Part shown: positions 1-6,525 of the stretch, one piece after another | Numbering within the stretch: the stretch's first letter is position 1 | Layout of the letters: every line of letters starts with the position of its first letter | Assembly (NCBI GenBank): GCA_002317225.1 | Contig: DCIW01000066.1 | Location: forward strand, 1 to 10,321 | DNA length: 10,321 nucleotides | DNA from: Prevotellaceae bacterium UBA1716 | GTDB lineage: Bacteria; Bacteroidota; Bacteroidia; Bacteroidales; Bacteroidaceae | Direction: 5' to 3' | Made by a program: the position numbers and the translations under genes | The notes under the pieces: generated by a model | The model's database searches: none | The model's input: only the letters and a program-made list of their open reading frames with translations | Told to the model about the DNA's origin: nothing

Positions 1-716
1 CAGAACAGGTGGCAGAAAACAAGACTCGTATTGAAGTGGAAGATGTGGACTGGAACACCCTACTCCACTCTACATCGTCCGACCTCGAACTCCCTGCTAC
101 AAGTTTCACATTAGGTATATTCTCAGGCATTTCGCACTTCTTGCTGAGTACATACAATCGCATTTCGGTCAAGGGAGCACAGAATATCCCTGCCAAAGGT
201 CCATTCATCATTGCACCTAACCATCAGAGCTATATCGATGGTCCTATCGCAACAAATGGTCTTTCGAGCGAAACTCTCCGCAACACATATTTCTATGCAA
301 CCGAAGAGCATGTACAAGGCACTATTCGCAAGACTCTTGCACGCAACAACAATGTCATCCTTATGGAGCGTGACAATCTCCGCAATTCAATCATGAAACT
401 CGCTGAGGTTCTCAAGCAAGGCAAGAATATCATAATCTTCCCAGAAGGTGCTCGTACCATGACAGGCGAGATGGGTGCATTCAAGAAGACTTTTGCCATC
501 TTGAGCAAAGAACTTCAAGTGCCAATCGTTCCAGTGTGCATCTCAGGTGCTTACGAGGCACTCCCACGAGGCACTCATTATGTTAAACCTCACAAGATTA
601 CGGTCGAATATCTCACACCAATCCATCCTGATGAGAACAAGTCGTATGAAGAGATTACCGAACAAGTGAAGTCAGTCATTTGCGAAGCATTAGAAAATCA
701 GAAAAAGAAACAATAA
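1..716 (+). CDS. PlsC/LPLAT-family acyltransferase, 5'-truncated; probably the C-terminal domain of a fused acyl-activating enzyme
   Basis: This is a glycerophospholipid acyltransferase domain that would transfer an acyl chain to a lysophospholipid or similar acceptor at the inner membrane. Numbering from an in-frame GTG at position 9, the catalytic HX4D motif is NHQSYID (H72, D77). The acceptor-binding motif is FPEGART (144-150), followed by GEMGAFKKTF. Block IV is VPIVPVCISGAYEALPRG (171-188). The frame stays open to the left edge, so the GTG is probably not the true start. The first ~45 residues read like an interdomain linker (VDWNTLLHSTSSDLELP). In Bacteroidales this acyltransferase type is commonly the C-terminal part of a long AMP-binding (acyl-CoA/acyl-ACP synthetase) protein, which I infer here without seeing the upstream domain. 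A stand-alone ~235-residue PlsC starting at GTG is the alternative. It ends 24 bp before the hemolysin III-like gene on the same strand, so co-transcription is likely. Confidence 0.85.
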   Translation, partial: EQVAENKTRIEVEDVDWNTLLHSTSSDLELPATSFTLGIFSGISHFLLSTYNRISVKGAQNIPAKGPFIIAPNHQSYIDGPIATNGLSSETLRNTYFYATEEHVQGTIRKTLARNNNVILMERDNLRNSIMKLAEVLKQGKNIIIFPEGARTMTGEMGAFKKTFAILSKELQVPIVPVCISGAYEALPRGTHYVKPHKITVEYLTPIHPDENKSYEEITEQVKSVICEALENQKKKQ

Positions 717-740
717 TCGTGGCATTGCCTCATTTAAGAT

Positions 741-1367
741 ATGAGAACTTTCTTCCCTTTGAAGAGTGAGCAAGGCAACACCTGGACCCACCTCTTTGGT
801 TCAATCTTTGCCCTATCATCCATCTGGATGGTTTGGCCTGCTGTGCATAGGAGTTGGCAGATGGCATTCGGAGTCATCTTCTTCATCACGGGCATGTTCC
901 TGATGTTCCTTTCCAGCACCATATACCATTGGGTGCATCCAGGATTAGCAAAGCAAATACTCCGCAAGTGCGACCACATCAGTATATATGTAATGATCGC
1001 ATGCTCATACACACCCGTATGCGTGGGAGTGATAGGCGGTTGGCTCGGTTGGTTAGTCTTCGGACTCATGTGGGGTATCGCCACCATAGGTACGGTGGTC
1101 AAGGTATTCGCTTTGGGCAAGAATCCACGACTATCTCTCGCAATCTATCTCATAATGGGTTGGAGCGTACTCCTCATCTTCCCTACCGTTCTCGAACGCC
1201 TCTCGTCCCTGTCGATGTTCTTTCTCGTATGTGAAGGAGTATTCTATACCGCAGGAACATATTTCTTTGCTCACGACAATCGTCCACATTATCATGCTAT
1301 CTGGCACATCTTCGTCTTGCTCGGAGCAATATCACATTGGGCAGTAGTATTGACGATATTGATATAG
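741..1367 (+). CDS. Hemolysin III / PAQR-family seven-helix membrane protein (YqfA-like)
   Basis: This 208-residue protein has the length and hydrophobic pattern of the bacterial HlyIII family, with about seven membrane helices. Family signatures are all in place: E10 and H17 before helix 1, SSTIYH (58-63) at the end of helix 2, CDHISIY (77-83) in helix 3, and the C-terminal HAIWHIFVLLGAISHW (185-200). By analogy with PAQR proteins, H63, D78, H185 and H189 would form an internal metal site like that of the zinc-dependent hydrolase-type receptors. Despite the family name, haemolysis is not the expected native role; membrane lipid homeostasis is the usual suggestion. Position next to a PlsC-type acyltransferase, only 24 bp away on the same strand, fits an envelope-lipid context. 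There is no clear Shine-Dalgarno before the ATG, as is usual in Bacteroidetes. The hairpin at 1445-1475 lies 78 bp after the stop codon. Confidence 0.93.
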   Translation: MRTFFPLKSEQGNTWTHLFGSIFALSSIWMVWPAVHRSWQMAFGVIFFITGMFLMFLSSTIYHWVHPGLAKQILRKCDHISIYVMIACSYTPVCVGVIGGWLGWLVFGLMWGIATIGTVVKVFALGKNPRLSLAIYLIMGWSVLLIFPTVLERLSSLSMFFLVCEGVFYTAGTYFFAHDNRPHYHAIWHIFVLLGAISHWAVVLTILI

Positions 1368-1444
1368 TCGGGGCAAAGATGAGGGACAATTGAAGTAATA
1401 AAACCATATTAATCCCTAATGATTCGTATTATAAACATAGCAAA

Positions 1445-1475
1445 GGGGCTGATTTCACTTATCGAAATCAGCCCC
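1445..1475. terminator. Bidirectional intrinsic-type terminator between convergent genes
   Basis: A perfect 12-bp stem beginning GGGGCTGATTTC (1445-1456) pairs with 1464-1475 across a 7-base loop. It sits almost midway between the hemolysin III-like stop (78 bp to the left) and the lipoprotein stop (73 bp to the right), so one hairpin can end both transcripts. U-tracts are weak on both sides: AATTATATAA in the plus direction and TTTGC in the minus direction. Termination is inferred from structure and position. Confidence 0.8.
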
Positions 1476-1547
1476 AATTATATAAAAAATGTTAGTGCAG
1501 AGAAATGATTTTAGAACTTGCTATTTGTTTGGTTCCGGATGGACACG

Positions 1548-4500
1548 CTAATATGGATTGTTGATGAAAGCACCACTTCCTGTACCTATTGTATTTCGCC
1601 AATTCCAATACCATGCATTCGCATCAGCATCCTGCACCCAATTGTCAAAGTCCTTATAAACCTTGTTGATACCTACATGTTCAGCAGGCCAAGCCCAACC
1701 TCCTGGCAAGAGTATGAATTGAGGAACTTTTGATGTTTCATCTCTGTTAGGACCACCTTGGCAAGACAGATTTGTGACAGTATAATTTTCGTCATCCGGA
1801 CTCTTAATTTTCACGCGGAAGTGTGACAAGATAGAAGATATGCTGATATCATCGCTTACCAATGGAATTGTGCTTCCAATCTTTATGCGTTCGCCTATTT
1901 TATCTGCACCGATATTTGGATTATCAGGGTCCACATTCAAGGCGATATTGGTAGGAGCATTAGAGTCTCTGCTCACAAGCTGGTGAATTTCACCAAGAGT
2001 GATCCAGTTAGGGTCGTCTTCTGCAGGAGTGAGAACTATTGACGTGTTATATTCTATAACGGCTTCGTATGTACCACCTGCAGCAAGTGGAGTAAAGTAA
2101 ATATCTGTAGTACCAGATTCTATAACTTCACCAGTTTCAGCCTTAACGGTTGTTGTTGTGTTCACCTCCTTTGATACTGCCCAAACGAGGTCGTTGAAGT
2201 CGTAGTCGTACGAACCACCAAGGTCCTCGCAAGCAATAATCCAGTTCTGTGTAGTCTTTGTATCCGTAACATCATCCTCTGGAGTGATATCTGGGGTGAT
2301 AGACTGAACACCTTGAACTTCGAACAAGAAGTCATTGTTGTCGTAGTCCAACTCATCCTCAAGACCGATATAGTTCTTACCCTTGTATGAGAAAGCAGAA
2401 CCACGAGGGAGGTCGTTGAAGTAGTGACGCTGAACAGATGCAGAAGAAGTATAGACACGTGCCAACTCGCAAGCATTTTCATCACCTGTACGAATACCAA
2501 AGAATCCAATTACATAATCCTTAGGCCATACAAATGTGGCAGAACCAGTTGGGAGGTGTGGATTTGCTCCATCAACCCATCCATAGAAAGGAAGTTTATA
2601 GATAGGTGCAGCAAATTTAGCCTCAGAAACCGCCTGTGCATTGCCAGACGCTTTAACGCCATCAATGAAATCTCTCAATTCGAATTCATTTTTAGTATAA
2701 CGTGTGAACTGCCCTGATGCCATCAATGAGTTGTAATCATCTGCACTCATGCCCAAAGCAGCACAACCATCAACAAAGCGAGCGAAATGACTCAACCACA
2801 ATCTGTTCATATTATCCGAAAGTTCACCTGAATTTGAAGGTATCTGACCATTAAGTGCTGTCTGCATATTTTTACGGATAATAACCTTTGGCACCTTATT
2901 AAAATCAAGAACCATTTCACCATCAAGTTCGCGATACACATCACTCTCGGCAGACTTAGGATAGTAGAAATAACCTATGTCGTTTGCCCAGTTTGTTCCA
3001 AGACCCATAAGTTTGACAGTCACACTACCATCATACTGTACTTCTCCACTATTGATTGCACCAAGGGTTATAATCTGAGCGTCAGGAGACATTTCTTTTT
3101 CTGTAGGAGTGTTGAACGAGCCATCGCGGAAGTAAGGGTCGATATGGTTGTCACCCTCACGGAATGGACTACCAGTCCAATCTCTTGTCTTAGTAGAGCG
3201 ATACAAACCATAGAGTGGGAACATATCCTTATACTTCACATCCTCTGTTCCTACCTTTACGTCTTCACCATCTTCTCCATTGATAATGTAGAAGTTTGAC
3301 ATGTATCCACCACCAACATCTGATTTGCCTTCTGCATCAACCATCTTGGTAACATCGTAAGTTCGGTAATTGAACTGGCCACTCTCCGAACCGTAAAGAT
3401 AACGCTTAGTCTTTTCTTCTCTGAGTTCGTTATGACCTCCATAAACCTTTATATTACCACCACGAACATCTGTATATTGGATTTGTCCGTTTGTGATTGC
3501 CTGAATTGGTGCACCACCTTCGGTTGAAACAACCATACCTCCGCAATAAAGATTATCTGTCCACTGGGAAGCAATCAACTTACAGAGAAATTCGGTATTT
3601 GAAGGGTATATGTTGTCAAACTCCATAGAAATATCATTGAAACTAACACCATTACCATCTCCAACATTCGCAGTCACCCAACTTTTATTAGAAGCAACTG
3701 TTTTCCAATTGCCATCTACCCAAGTGATCACTTCCGCATCAGTCCAACCACTTCCACTATAATAAGCAGTAGCAACATGCACGCTTGTCTTACCTTGATT
3801 TTGAATATGGAACTTTGTAGAAGTTGCTCCATGCAACATCCAACAATCCTCTTCAAACATTGGCTTGGTGTATTTCACAGCATTAGCAACAGGATAATCA
3901 GTACCGCCTACTGTAAATTTTGAGTTCGAAAGAGATACACTTGCAAGAGAATATTTAGTCTGTCCTTCTGGATTGCTATTGCAAACCCATGAGTCTCCCA
4001 ATGATTCAGGAATAGCAATTCGGGCAGTTGTAGTGCTTAAGTCTGCATTAGTATAGTCTACAAAGCCCCAATCATACTTATAAACAGAAGGAGCGGCCTT
4101 AGTATCATCCCAATAGTTGTGGACACGCTTCAATGTAGTGGTATAAATACTTGTTCCTGGTGCCGAATTAGAATTATAAGCACGAGTAACCATCTTGCTT
4201 ACATTAGCAATGCCATCACCATCGACCGAGTAATAACCATCGACAAGGGCAATTCCAAGCGAATTCTTTATTTCCACATACACATCCTTCTTGCCACGGA
4301 TAAGGTCCACATTCATGGCAAGTTCATCGCTCTTCATTTTCCCCTGGTAAAGAACGATAGCCTCGCGACTTGTAGGTGCTTCAGTCAAAAGACGCACATT
4401 ATAACCAGCAGCACCTGGTACATTAATGTTCACTTTGGCTGTTTTTGCCATACTCCAATCATGATCTGGATCGATTTTTCCAAAGAAGTCCTCGAAGTGT

Positions 4501-4613
4501 TCAGCGTAAAGAGCCTCTCTTCCGTTGAAGTCGTTTGTAAAATCAGTACATGACACCATAGGTATCATTGATACTGCCATAACAACAAGCGACAATTTCT
4601 TAGTTGTTTTCAT
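1548..4613 (-). CDS. LruC-domain surface lipoprotein (DUF4842/DUF4114-like), 1021 aa
   Basis: This is a large exported protein of unknown function. The N-terminus is a lipoprotein signal: KTTKK, a hydrophobic core, then MVSC with the lipidation cysteine at residue 22. Mature lipoproteins of this order are often carried to the cell surface. After the cysteine comes FFGKIDPDHDWSMA (about 43-56), a segment common at the start of Bacteroidales LruC proteins. Residues ~500-560 include GTNWANDIGYFYYPKS, typical of DUF4114-like regions. Two acidic metal-binding-like motifs follow: GLEDELDYDNNDF (750-762) and EDLGGSYDYDFNDLVW (796-811). The second is the LruC hallmark, leading into a ~210-residue C-terminal DUF4842-type domain. 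Calcium binding by the D-x-D-x-N-D runs is plausible but inferred. The gene is transcribed alone, from a TAnnTTTG promoter to the shared hairpin near 1460. There are no frameshifts. The ATG at 4613 is fixed by the signal peptide. Confidence 0.88.
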   Translation of the reverse strand: MKTTKKLSLVVMAVSMIPMVSCTDFTNDFNGREALYAEHFEDFFGKIDPDHDWSMAKTAKVNINVPGAAGYNVRLLTEAPTSREAIVLYQGKMKSDELAMNVDLIRGKKDVYVEIKNSLGIALVDGYYSVDGDGIANVSKMVTRAYNSNSAPGTSIYTTTLKRVHNYWDDTKAAPSVYKYDWGFVDYTNADLSTTTARIAIPESLGDSWVCNSNPEGQTKYSLASVSLSNSKFTVGGTDYPVANAVKYTKPMFEEDCWMLHGATSTKFHIQNQGKTSVHVATAYYSGSGWTDAEVITWVDGNWKTVASNKSWVTANVGDGNGVSFNDISMEFDNIYPSNTEFLCKLIASQWTDNLYCGGMVVSTEGGAPIQAITNGQIQYTDVRGGNIKVYGGHNELREEKTKRYLYGSESGQFNYRTYDVTKMVDAEGKSDVGGGYMSNFYIINGEDGEDVKVGTEDVKYKDMFPLYGLYRSTKTRDWTGSPFREGDNHIDPYFRDGSFNTPTEKEMSPDAQIITLGAINSGEVQYDGSVTVKLMGLGTNWANDIGYFYYPKSAESDVYRELDGEMVLDFNKVPKVIIRKNMQTALNGQIPSNSGELSDNMNRLWLSHFARFVDGCAALGMSADDYNSLMASGQFTRYTKNEFELRDFIDGVKASGNAQAVSEAKFAAPIYKLPFYGWVDGANPHLPTGSATFVWPKDYVIGFFGIRTGDENACELARVYTSSASVQRHYFNDLPRGSAFSYKGKNYIGLEDELDYDNNDFLFEVQGVQSITPDITPEDDVTDTKTTQNWIIACEDLGGSYDYDFNDLVWAVSKEVNTTTTVKAETGEVIESGTTDIYFTPLAAGGTYEAVIEYNTSIVLTPAEDDPNWITLGEIHQLVSRDSNAPTNIALNVDPDNPNIGADKIGERIKIGSTIPLVSDDISISSILSHFRVKIKSPDDENYTVTNLSCQGGPNRDETSKVPQFILLPGGWAWPAEHVGINKVYKDFDNWVQDADANAWYWNWRNTIGTGSGAFINNPY

Positions 4614-4697
4614 TTAAAAAGAATTAAAATTTATGACTTATATTAGGTAAATATCAGTTTTCACTTTAGCAATAAATCGGCATAGTCATTTTTACTG

Positions 4698-4705
4698 CAA
4701 ATGTA
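4698..4705 (-). promoter_or_regulatory. Bacteroidetes -7 promoter element for the LruC-domain lipoprotein gene
   Basis: On the minus strand the bases read TACATTTG, an exact match to the Bacteroidetes sigma-ABfr -7 consensus TAnnTTTG. The start codon is 84 bp downstream, which implies an AT-rich leader of about 75-80 bases. I see no good TTTG -33 box at the expected ~20-bp spacing, so confidence is moderate. Confidence 0.5.
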
Positions 4706-4845
4706 TTGCTATAAGTATGGTTTGACTTTTAAACACGTTTCAAATATTTCAAAAAAGCAATAAAATGCTCCCTTTGGTAAATTTTGTCCTATTTTATCGT
4801 TACAAGTGATGGTGCATAATAAAACATTCAATTAGCCCCCAAAAT

Positions 4846-5189
4846 GGCAATTATAACAATTATCAATTAACAATAAAGAAATTTTGTGGACTCGGGGCGA
4901 TTTATGCCCATGGATTTTAAATTCATGTTTTTATAAATACTTATTATTCATATAGTTATATATTTAGTATATATATTAAGTAATAAAAAATGAATAAGAA
5001 AAAACATAAAAAATGAAGGAAAATAATAAAAAGTAACATACTTTTCTCATCTTTTATGTGCCTTTGCAACGAAAATGAACGCATTTGAACAAGTGCTTAT
5101 TATTAAAGGGCGATGGCCGCCACCTCCCACAGAAACTGCTCAAACACGCAAAAATTTCTTATTGTTAATTGTTAATTGTTATAATCACC
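4846..5189. repeat. 344-bp stretch with ~40-bp terminal inverted repeats (MITE-like)
   Basis: The left arm at 4846-4885 and the right arm at 5151-5189 are inverted copies. They differ by three substitutions and one inserted base; the core is ATTATAACAATT followed by CAATTAACAATAA and GAAATTTT. The right arm contains the heptamer TTAATTG in tandem. Between the arms lie 265 bp of very AT-rich DNA with a small GGGC/GCCC hairpin (4895-4909) and no transposase. Such symmetric, non-coding stretches fit a miniature inverted-repeat element. I could not find a clear target-site duplication: only ATGG recurs near both ends. It could also be two independent insertions of a short TTAATTG-type repeat in opposite orientation. 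Confidence 0.6.
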
Positions 5190-5213
5190 CTTTATGGAAC
5201 TCTTGCTTACATA

Positions 5214-5328
5214 CCTATAGTGTGAGCACCAACACACTAATAGTATGAAGGTCAACACATTAGTAGTGTGTGTGCCTTATCATTAGTAACGACCGAGCCT
5301 TATCGTTAGTAACGACAAGACCAAATCA
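5214..5328. repeat. Degenerate 23-bp tandem repeat array, five units
   Basis: Five contiguous 23-bp units start at 5214, 5237, 5260, 5283 and 5306. Each begins with a version of TTAGTAGTGTG or TTAGTAACGAC and ends with ACA, TCA or TCG. Units 1-3 carry AGTGTG/AGTATG and units 4-5 carry AACGAC, so the array looks like two subfamilies. Units 1 and 2 also form an inverted pair, TAGTGTG (5218-5224) with CACACTA (5233-5239). Two further 23-bp windows (5329-5374) keep only traces, such as the CCTT or CCC core. There are no spacers, so this is not a CRISPR. The exact phasing and the position ~100 bp upstream of a promoter suggest repeated protein-binding sites or a decaying minisatellite. Confidence 0.65.
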
Positions 5329-5425
5329 TTTAAATGTTTTTGCCCTTTCACCCTAATGATTTGCCCTTGTTTTCTATATGATTTTTGAATATTTTCAATA
5401 AAAATAAAAAAAATATTCATTTTCT

Positions 5426-5451
5426 TGTAACTTTTCTTTTTCCCAATCGTC
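5426..5451 (+). promoter_or_regulatory. ECF-sigma-type promoter (TGTAAC-N16-CGTC) for the anti-sigma-like gene
   Basis: TGTAAC at 5426-5431 is followed after 16 bases by CGTC at 5448-5451. AAC-containing -35 and CGTC -10 elements with 16-17 bp spacing are the general pattern of ECF sigma promoters, including autoregulated RpoE-like operons in Bacteroidetes. The ATG of the downstream gene lies 41 bp after the -10. Together with the identity of that gene this supports ECF control, but no promoter activity is shown. Confidence 0.55.
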
Positions 5452-5491
5452 ATCATTATGTAGGGCAATTAAAACGCTCGCTGAATAAGAT

Positions 5492-5995
5492 ATGAATTAC
5501 AAGTACATTGAACAGCTTTTGGATCGTTACTTCGATTGTTTGACAACACTCGAGGAAGAGCAGATTCTTCGTTCATTCTTCTCACAGGAGGATGTACCTG
5601 CACATCTTATGCAGTATCGCGATCTCTTCGTTTTCGAGGTAGAAGCCAAGAATGACACTCTCGGTGAGGACTTCGATGCTAAGATGCTTGCAATCATCAA
5701 CGAGGAAGAAAAGAAGGCACCACGCACATTCAGTTTGCGTCGCCAATTCGCCCCACTCTTCCGTGCCGCTGCTATCGTGGCTGTTATCCTCTCAGTTGGT
5801 AATATCGCCGAACATTCGATGGTAAACCAGCCTGCAGTTGAGGAAAACACCAACACCACAGCTATCAATCCTTATATCAAGACAGTAGACATTGAGTCTG
5901 CCATCCAGATTAAGGATGAGAGTCGTGCGGAAGCAACACCACAGACTGATTCCATTCCTGCCATCCAATCCGAAAAGGATGAGAATTTGCAGTAG
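5492..5995 (+). CDS. Single-pass anti-sigma-like membrane protein associated with ECF sigma factors, without an adjacent sigma gene
   Basis: The 167-residue product starts with a helical cytoplasmic segment, MNYKYIEQLLDRYFDCLTTL, followed by EEEQILRSFF (21-30). The pattern (YF..., EE..L..FF) resembles the N-termini of FecR-type and other Bacteroidetes anti-sigma proteins. A basic stretch (RTFSLRRQF, 78-86) precedes one transmembrane helix at about 87-105, then a ~60-residue polar tail rich in E, T and D, predicted periplasmic. Close relatives in Bacteroidales, often mislabelled as pyruvate-ferredoxin oxidoreductase, usually follow an RpoE-like ECF gene and precede DUF4252 proteins. Neither neighbour is here: upstream is 878 bp without genes, downstream a terminator. 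The start codon is supported by the conserved MNYKYIEQLL beginning. The anti-sigma role is inferred from topology and family context. Confidence 0.72.
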   Translation: MNYKYIEQLLDRYFDCLTTLEEEQILRSFFSQEDVPAHLMQYRDLFVFEVEAKNDTLGEDFDAKMLAIINEEEKKAPRTFSLRRQFAPLFRAAAIVAVILSVGNIAEHSMVNQPAVEENTNTTAINPYIKTVDIESAIQIKDESRAEATPQTDSIPAIQSEKDENLQ

Positions 5996-6175
5996 GAGTT
6001 AGTCTTTCGGAATGCAACTTTTGCTTACAATATATTAAACTATCGATGCTTTAAACAAAAACCAACCGAGGAGCAAGTTGAGAAACTTCCACTCTTCAAA
6101 ACCAGACCAATAAACGGTCTATTCTCTCAAAATTCACATTTTTATGTCGGAAATATATGCCGTCATAACGGAAAT

Positions 6176-6201
6176 AAGCCCAACCTTCGTGTTGGGCTTT
6201 T
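6176..6201 (+). terminator. Rho-independent terminator after the anti-sigma-like gene
   Basis: AAGCCCAAC (6176-6184) pairs with GTTGGGCTT (6191-6199) across a CTTCGT loop and runs into TTTTCTCG. This is a compact 9-bp stem with a T-tract, in the plus direction, about 180 bp after the stop codon. It shows the upstream transcript ends here without a second gene. Confidence 0.85.
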
Positions 6202-6263
6202 CTCGTATTCTTGAATTTTGAATTTATTGCTGTCCGGTAAACGTATTTAAGTAAGTCCTATTG

Positions 6264-6490
6264 TGTTTTGTGTCACGCAGAGCCGCAGAGTTCGCAGAGG
6301 TTGCACTTGGTTATATATCCGCAGAGAAGGCTGAGGTGCCTTCTGCACTTTACGCAGAGGCCTCCGGTTTAGGTAGCAATGCGCCAGCCTCTGCGACCTC
6401 TGCCGCGAAGCTCGGAACGAGCCAAAGCCTGCGACTCTCGCGAATCAGACTTGTAATCTCTGCGAACTCTGCGGCTCTGCGTGCGACAAA
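6264..6490. repeat. CGCAGAG-rich palindromic element with terminal inverted repeats (MITE-like)
   Basis: A perfect 26-bp inverted repeat bounds the element: 6274-6299 against 6458-6483. It extends outward to about 33 bp with two mismatches (6267-6299 and 6458-6490). The heptamer CGCAGAG occurs five times in the left half (6276, 6284, 6293, 6320, 6353). Its complement CTCTGCG occurs four times in the right half (6389, 6458, 6467, 6475). Internal hairpins are GAAGGC/GCCTTC (6326-6343), CGCAGAGGC/GCCTCTGCG (6353-6395) and GCTCG-GAA-CGAGC (6410-6422). Near-identical 11-mers flank it: AAGTCCTATTG at 6253-6263 and AAGTCTTATTG at 6491-6501. It is much richer in GC than its surroundings. Similar CGCAGAG repeats are scattered in many bacterial genomes and generate spurious protein calls. 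It carries no transposase, so any movement would need a helper. Confidence 0.78.
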
Positions 6491-6525
6491 AAGTCTTATT
6501 GGACACCAATTATTATTTTTGCAGT

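Larger units (their letters stand above)
4614..5491. other. 878-bp intergenic region between divergent lipoprotein and anti-sigma-like genes
   Basis: No convincing gene lies here. From left to right it holds the lipoprotein leader and its -7 element (4698-4705), a stretch bounded by ~40-bp inverted repeats (4846-5189), and a 23-bp degenerate tandem array (5214-5328). It ends with a perfect 10-bp palindrome CATTTAAATG (5327-5336), a poly-A/T tract (5396-5440) and an ECF-like promoter (5426-5451). Positions ~4936-5060 are extremely AT-rich, while ~5108-5130 is a short GC-rich patch. A 57-codon frame starting at 5075 exists but has no supporting evidence. Confidence 0.7.
5996..6525. other. 530-bp intergenic region after the anti-sigma-like gene
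   Basis: The first ~180 bp form an unusually long 3' untranslated stretch. It has small hairpins: AAGTT-GAGA-AACTT at 6075-6088 and AGACC/GGTCT at 6104-6120. It ends in the terminator at 6176-6201. Then comes the CGCAGAG-rich element (6264-6490) and a short ATTGG-ACA-CCAAT hairpin at 6498-6510, just downstream of the BspA-like gene's stop. That hairpin, or the element's own inverted repeats, may end the minus-strand transcript. No credible gene is present. Confidence 0.7.

Noticed and set aside
1518..1733. A 71-codon plus-strand frame over the lipoprotein's 3' end
   Set aside because: Antisense to a well-supported long gene and without any domain; it is a shadow of the coding sequence.
5075..5248. 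A 57-codon frame (MNAFEQVLIIKGRWPPPP...) inside the inverted-repeat stretch
   Set aside because: It crosses the right inverted repeat and the 23-bp array, has no ribosome site or recognisable family, and low-complexity LLLIVN comes from the TTAATTG repeat. A weak TGCCTTTG lies just upstream, so it is not fully excluded.
5214..5328. CRISPR array
   Set aside because: Units are contiguous at 23 bp with no unique spacers, diverge strongly, and no cas genes are nearby.
5283..5468. A 61-codon minus-strand frame rich in Lys, Ile and Phe
   Set aside because: It is produced by the AT-rich tract and the 23-bp array, and lies across the ECF-like promoter. No family resemblance.
5527..5868. A 113-codon minus-strand frame opposite the anti-sigma-like gene
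   Set aside because: Ser/Lys-rich product typical of an antisense shadow. The plus-strand gene has family resemblance, a promoter and a terminator.
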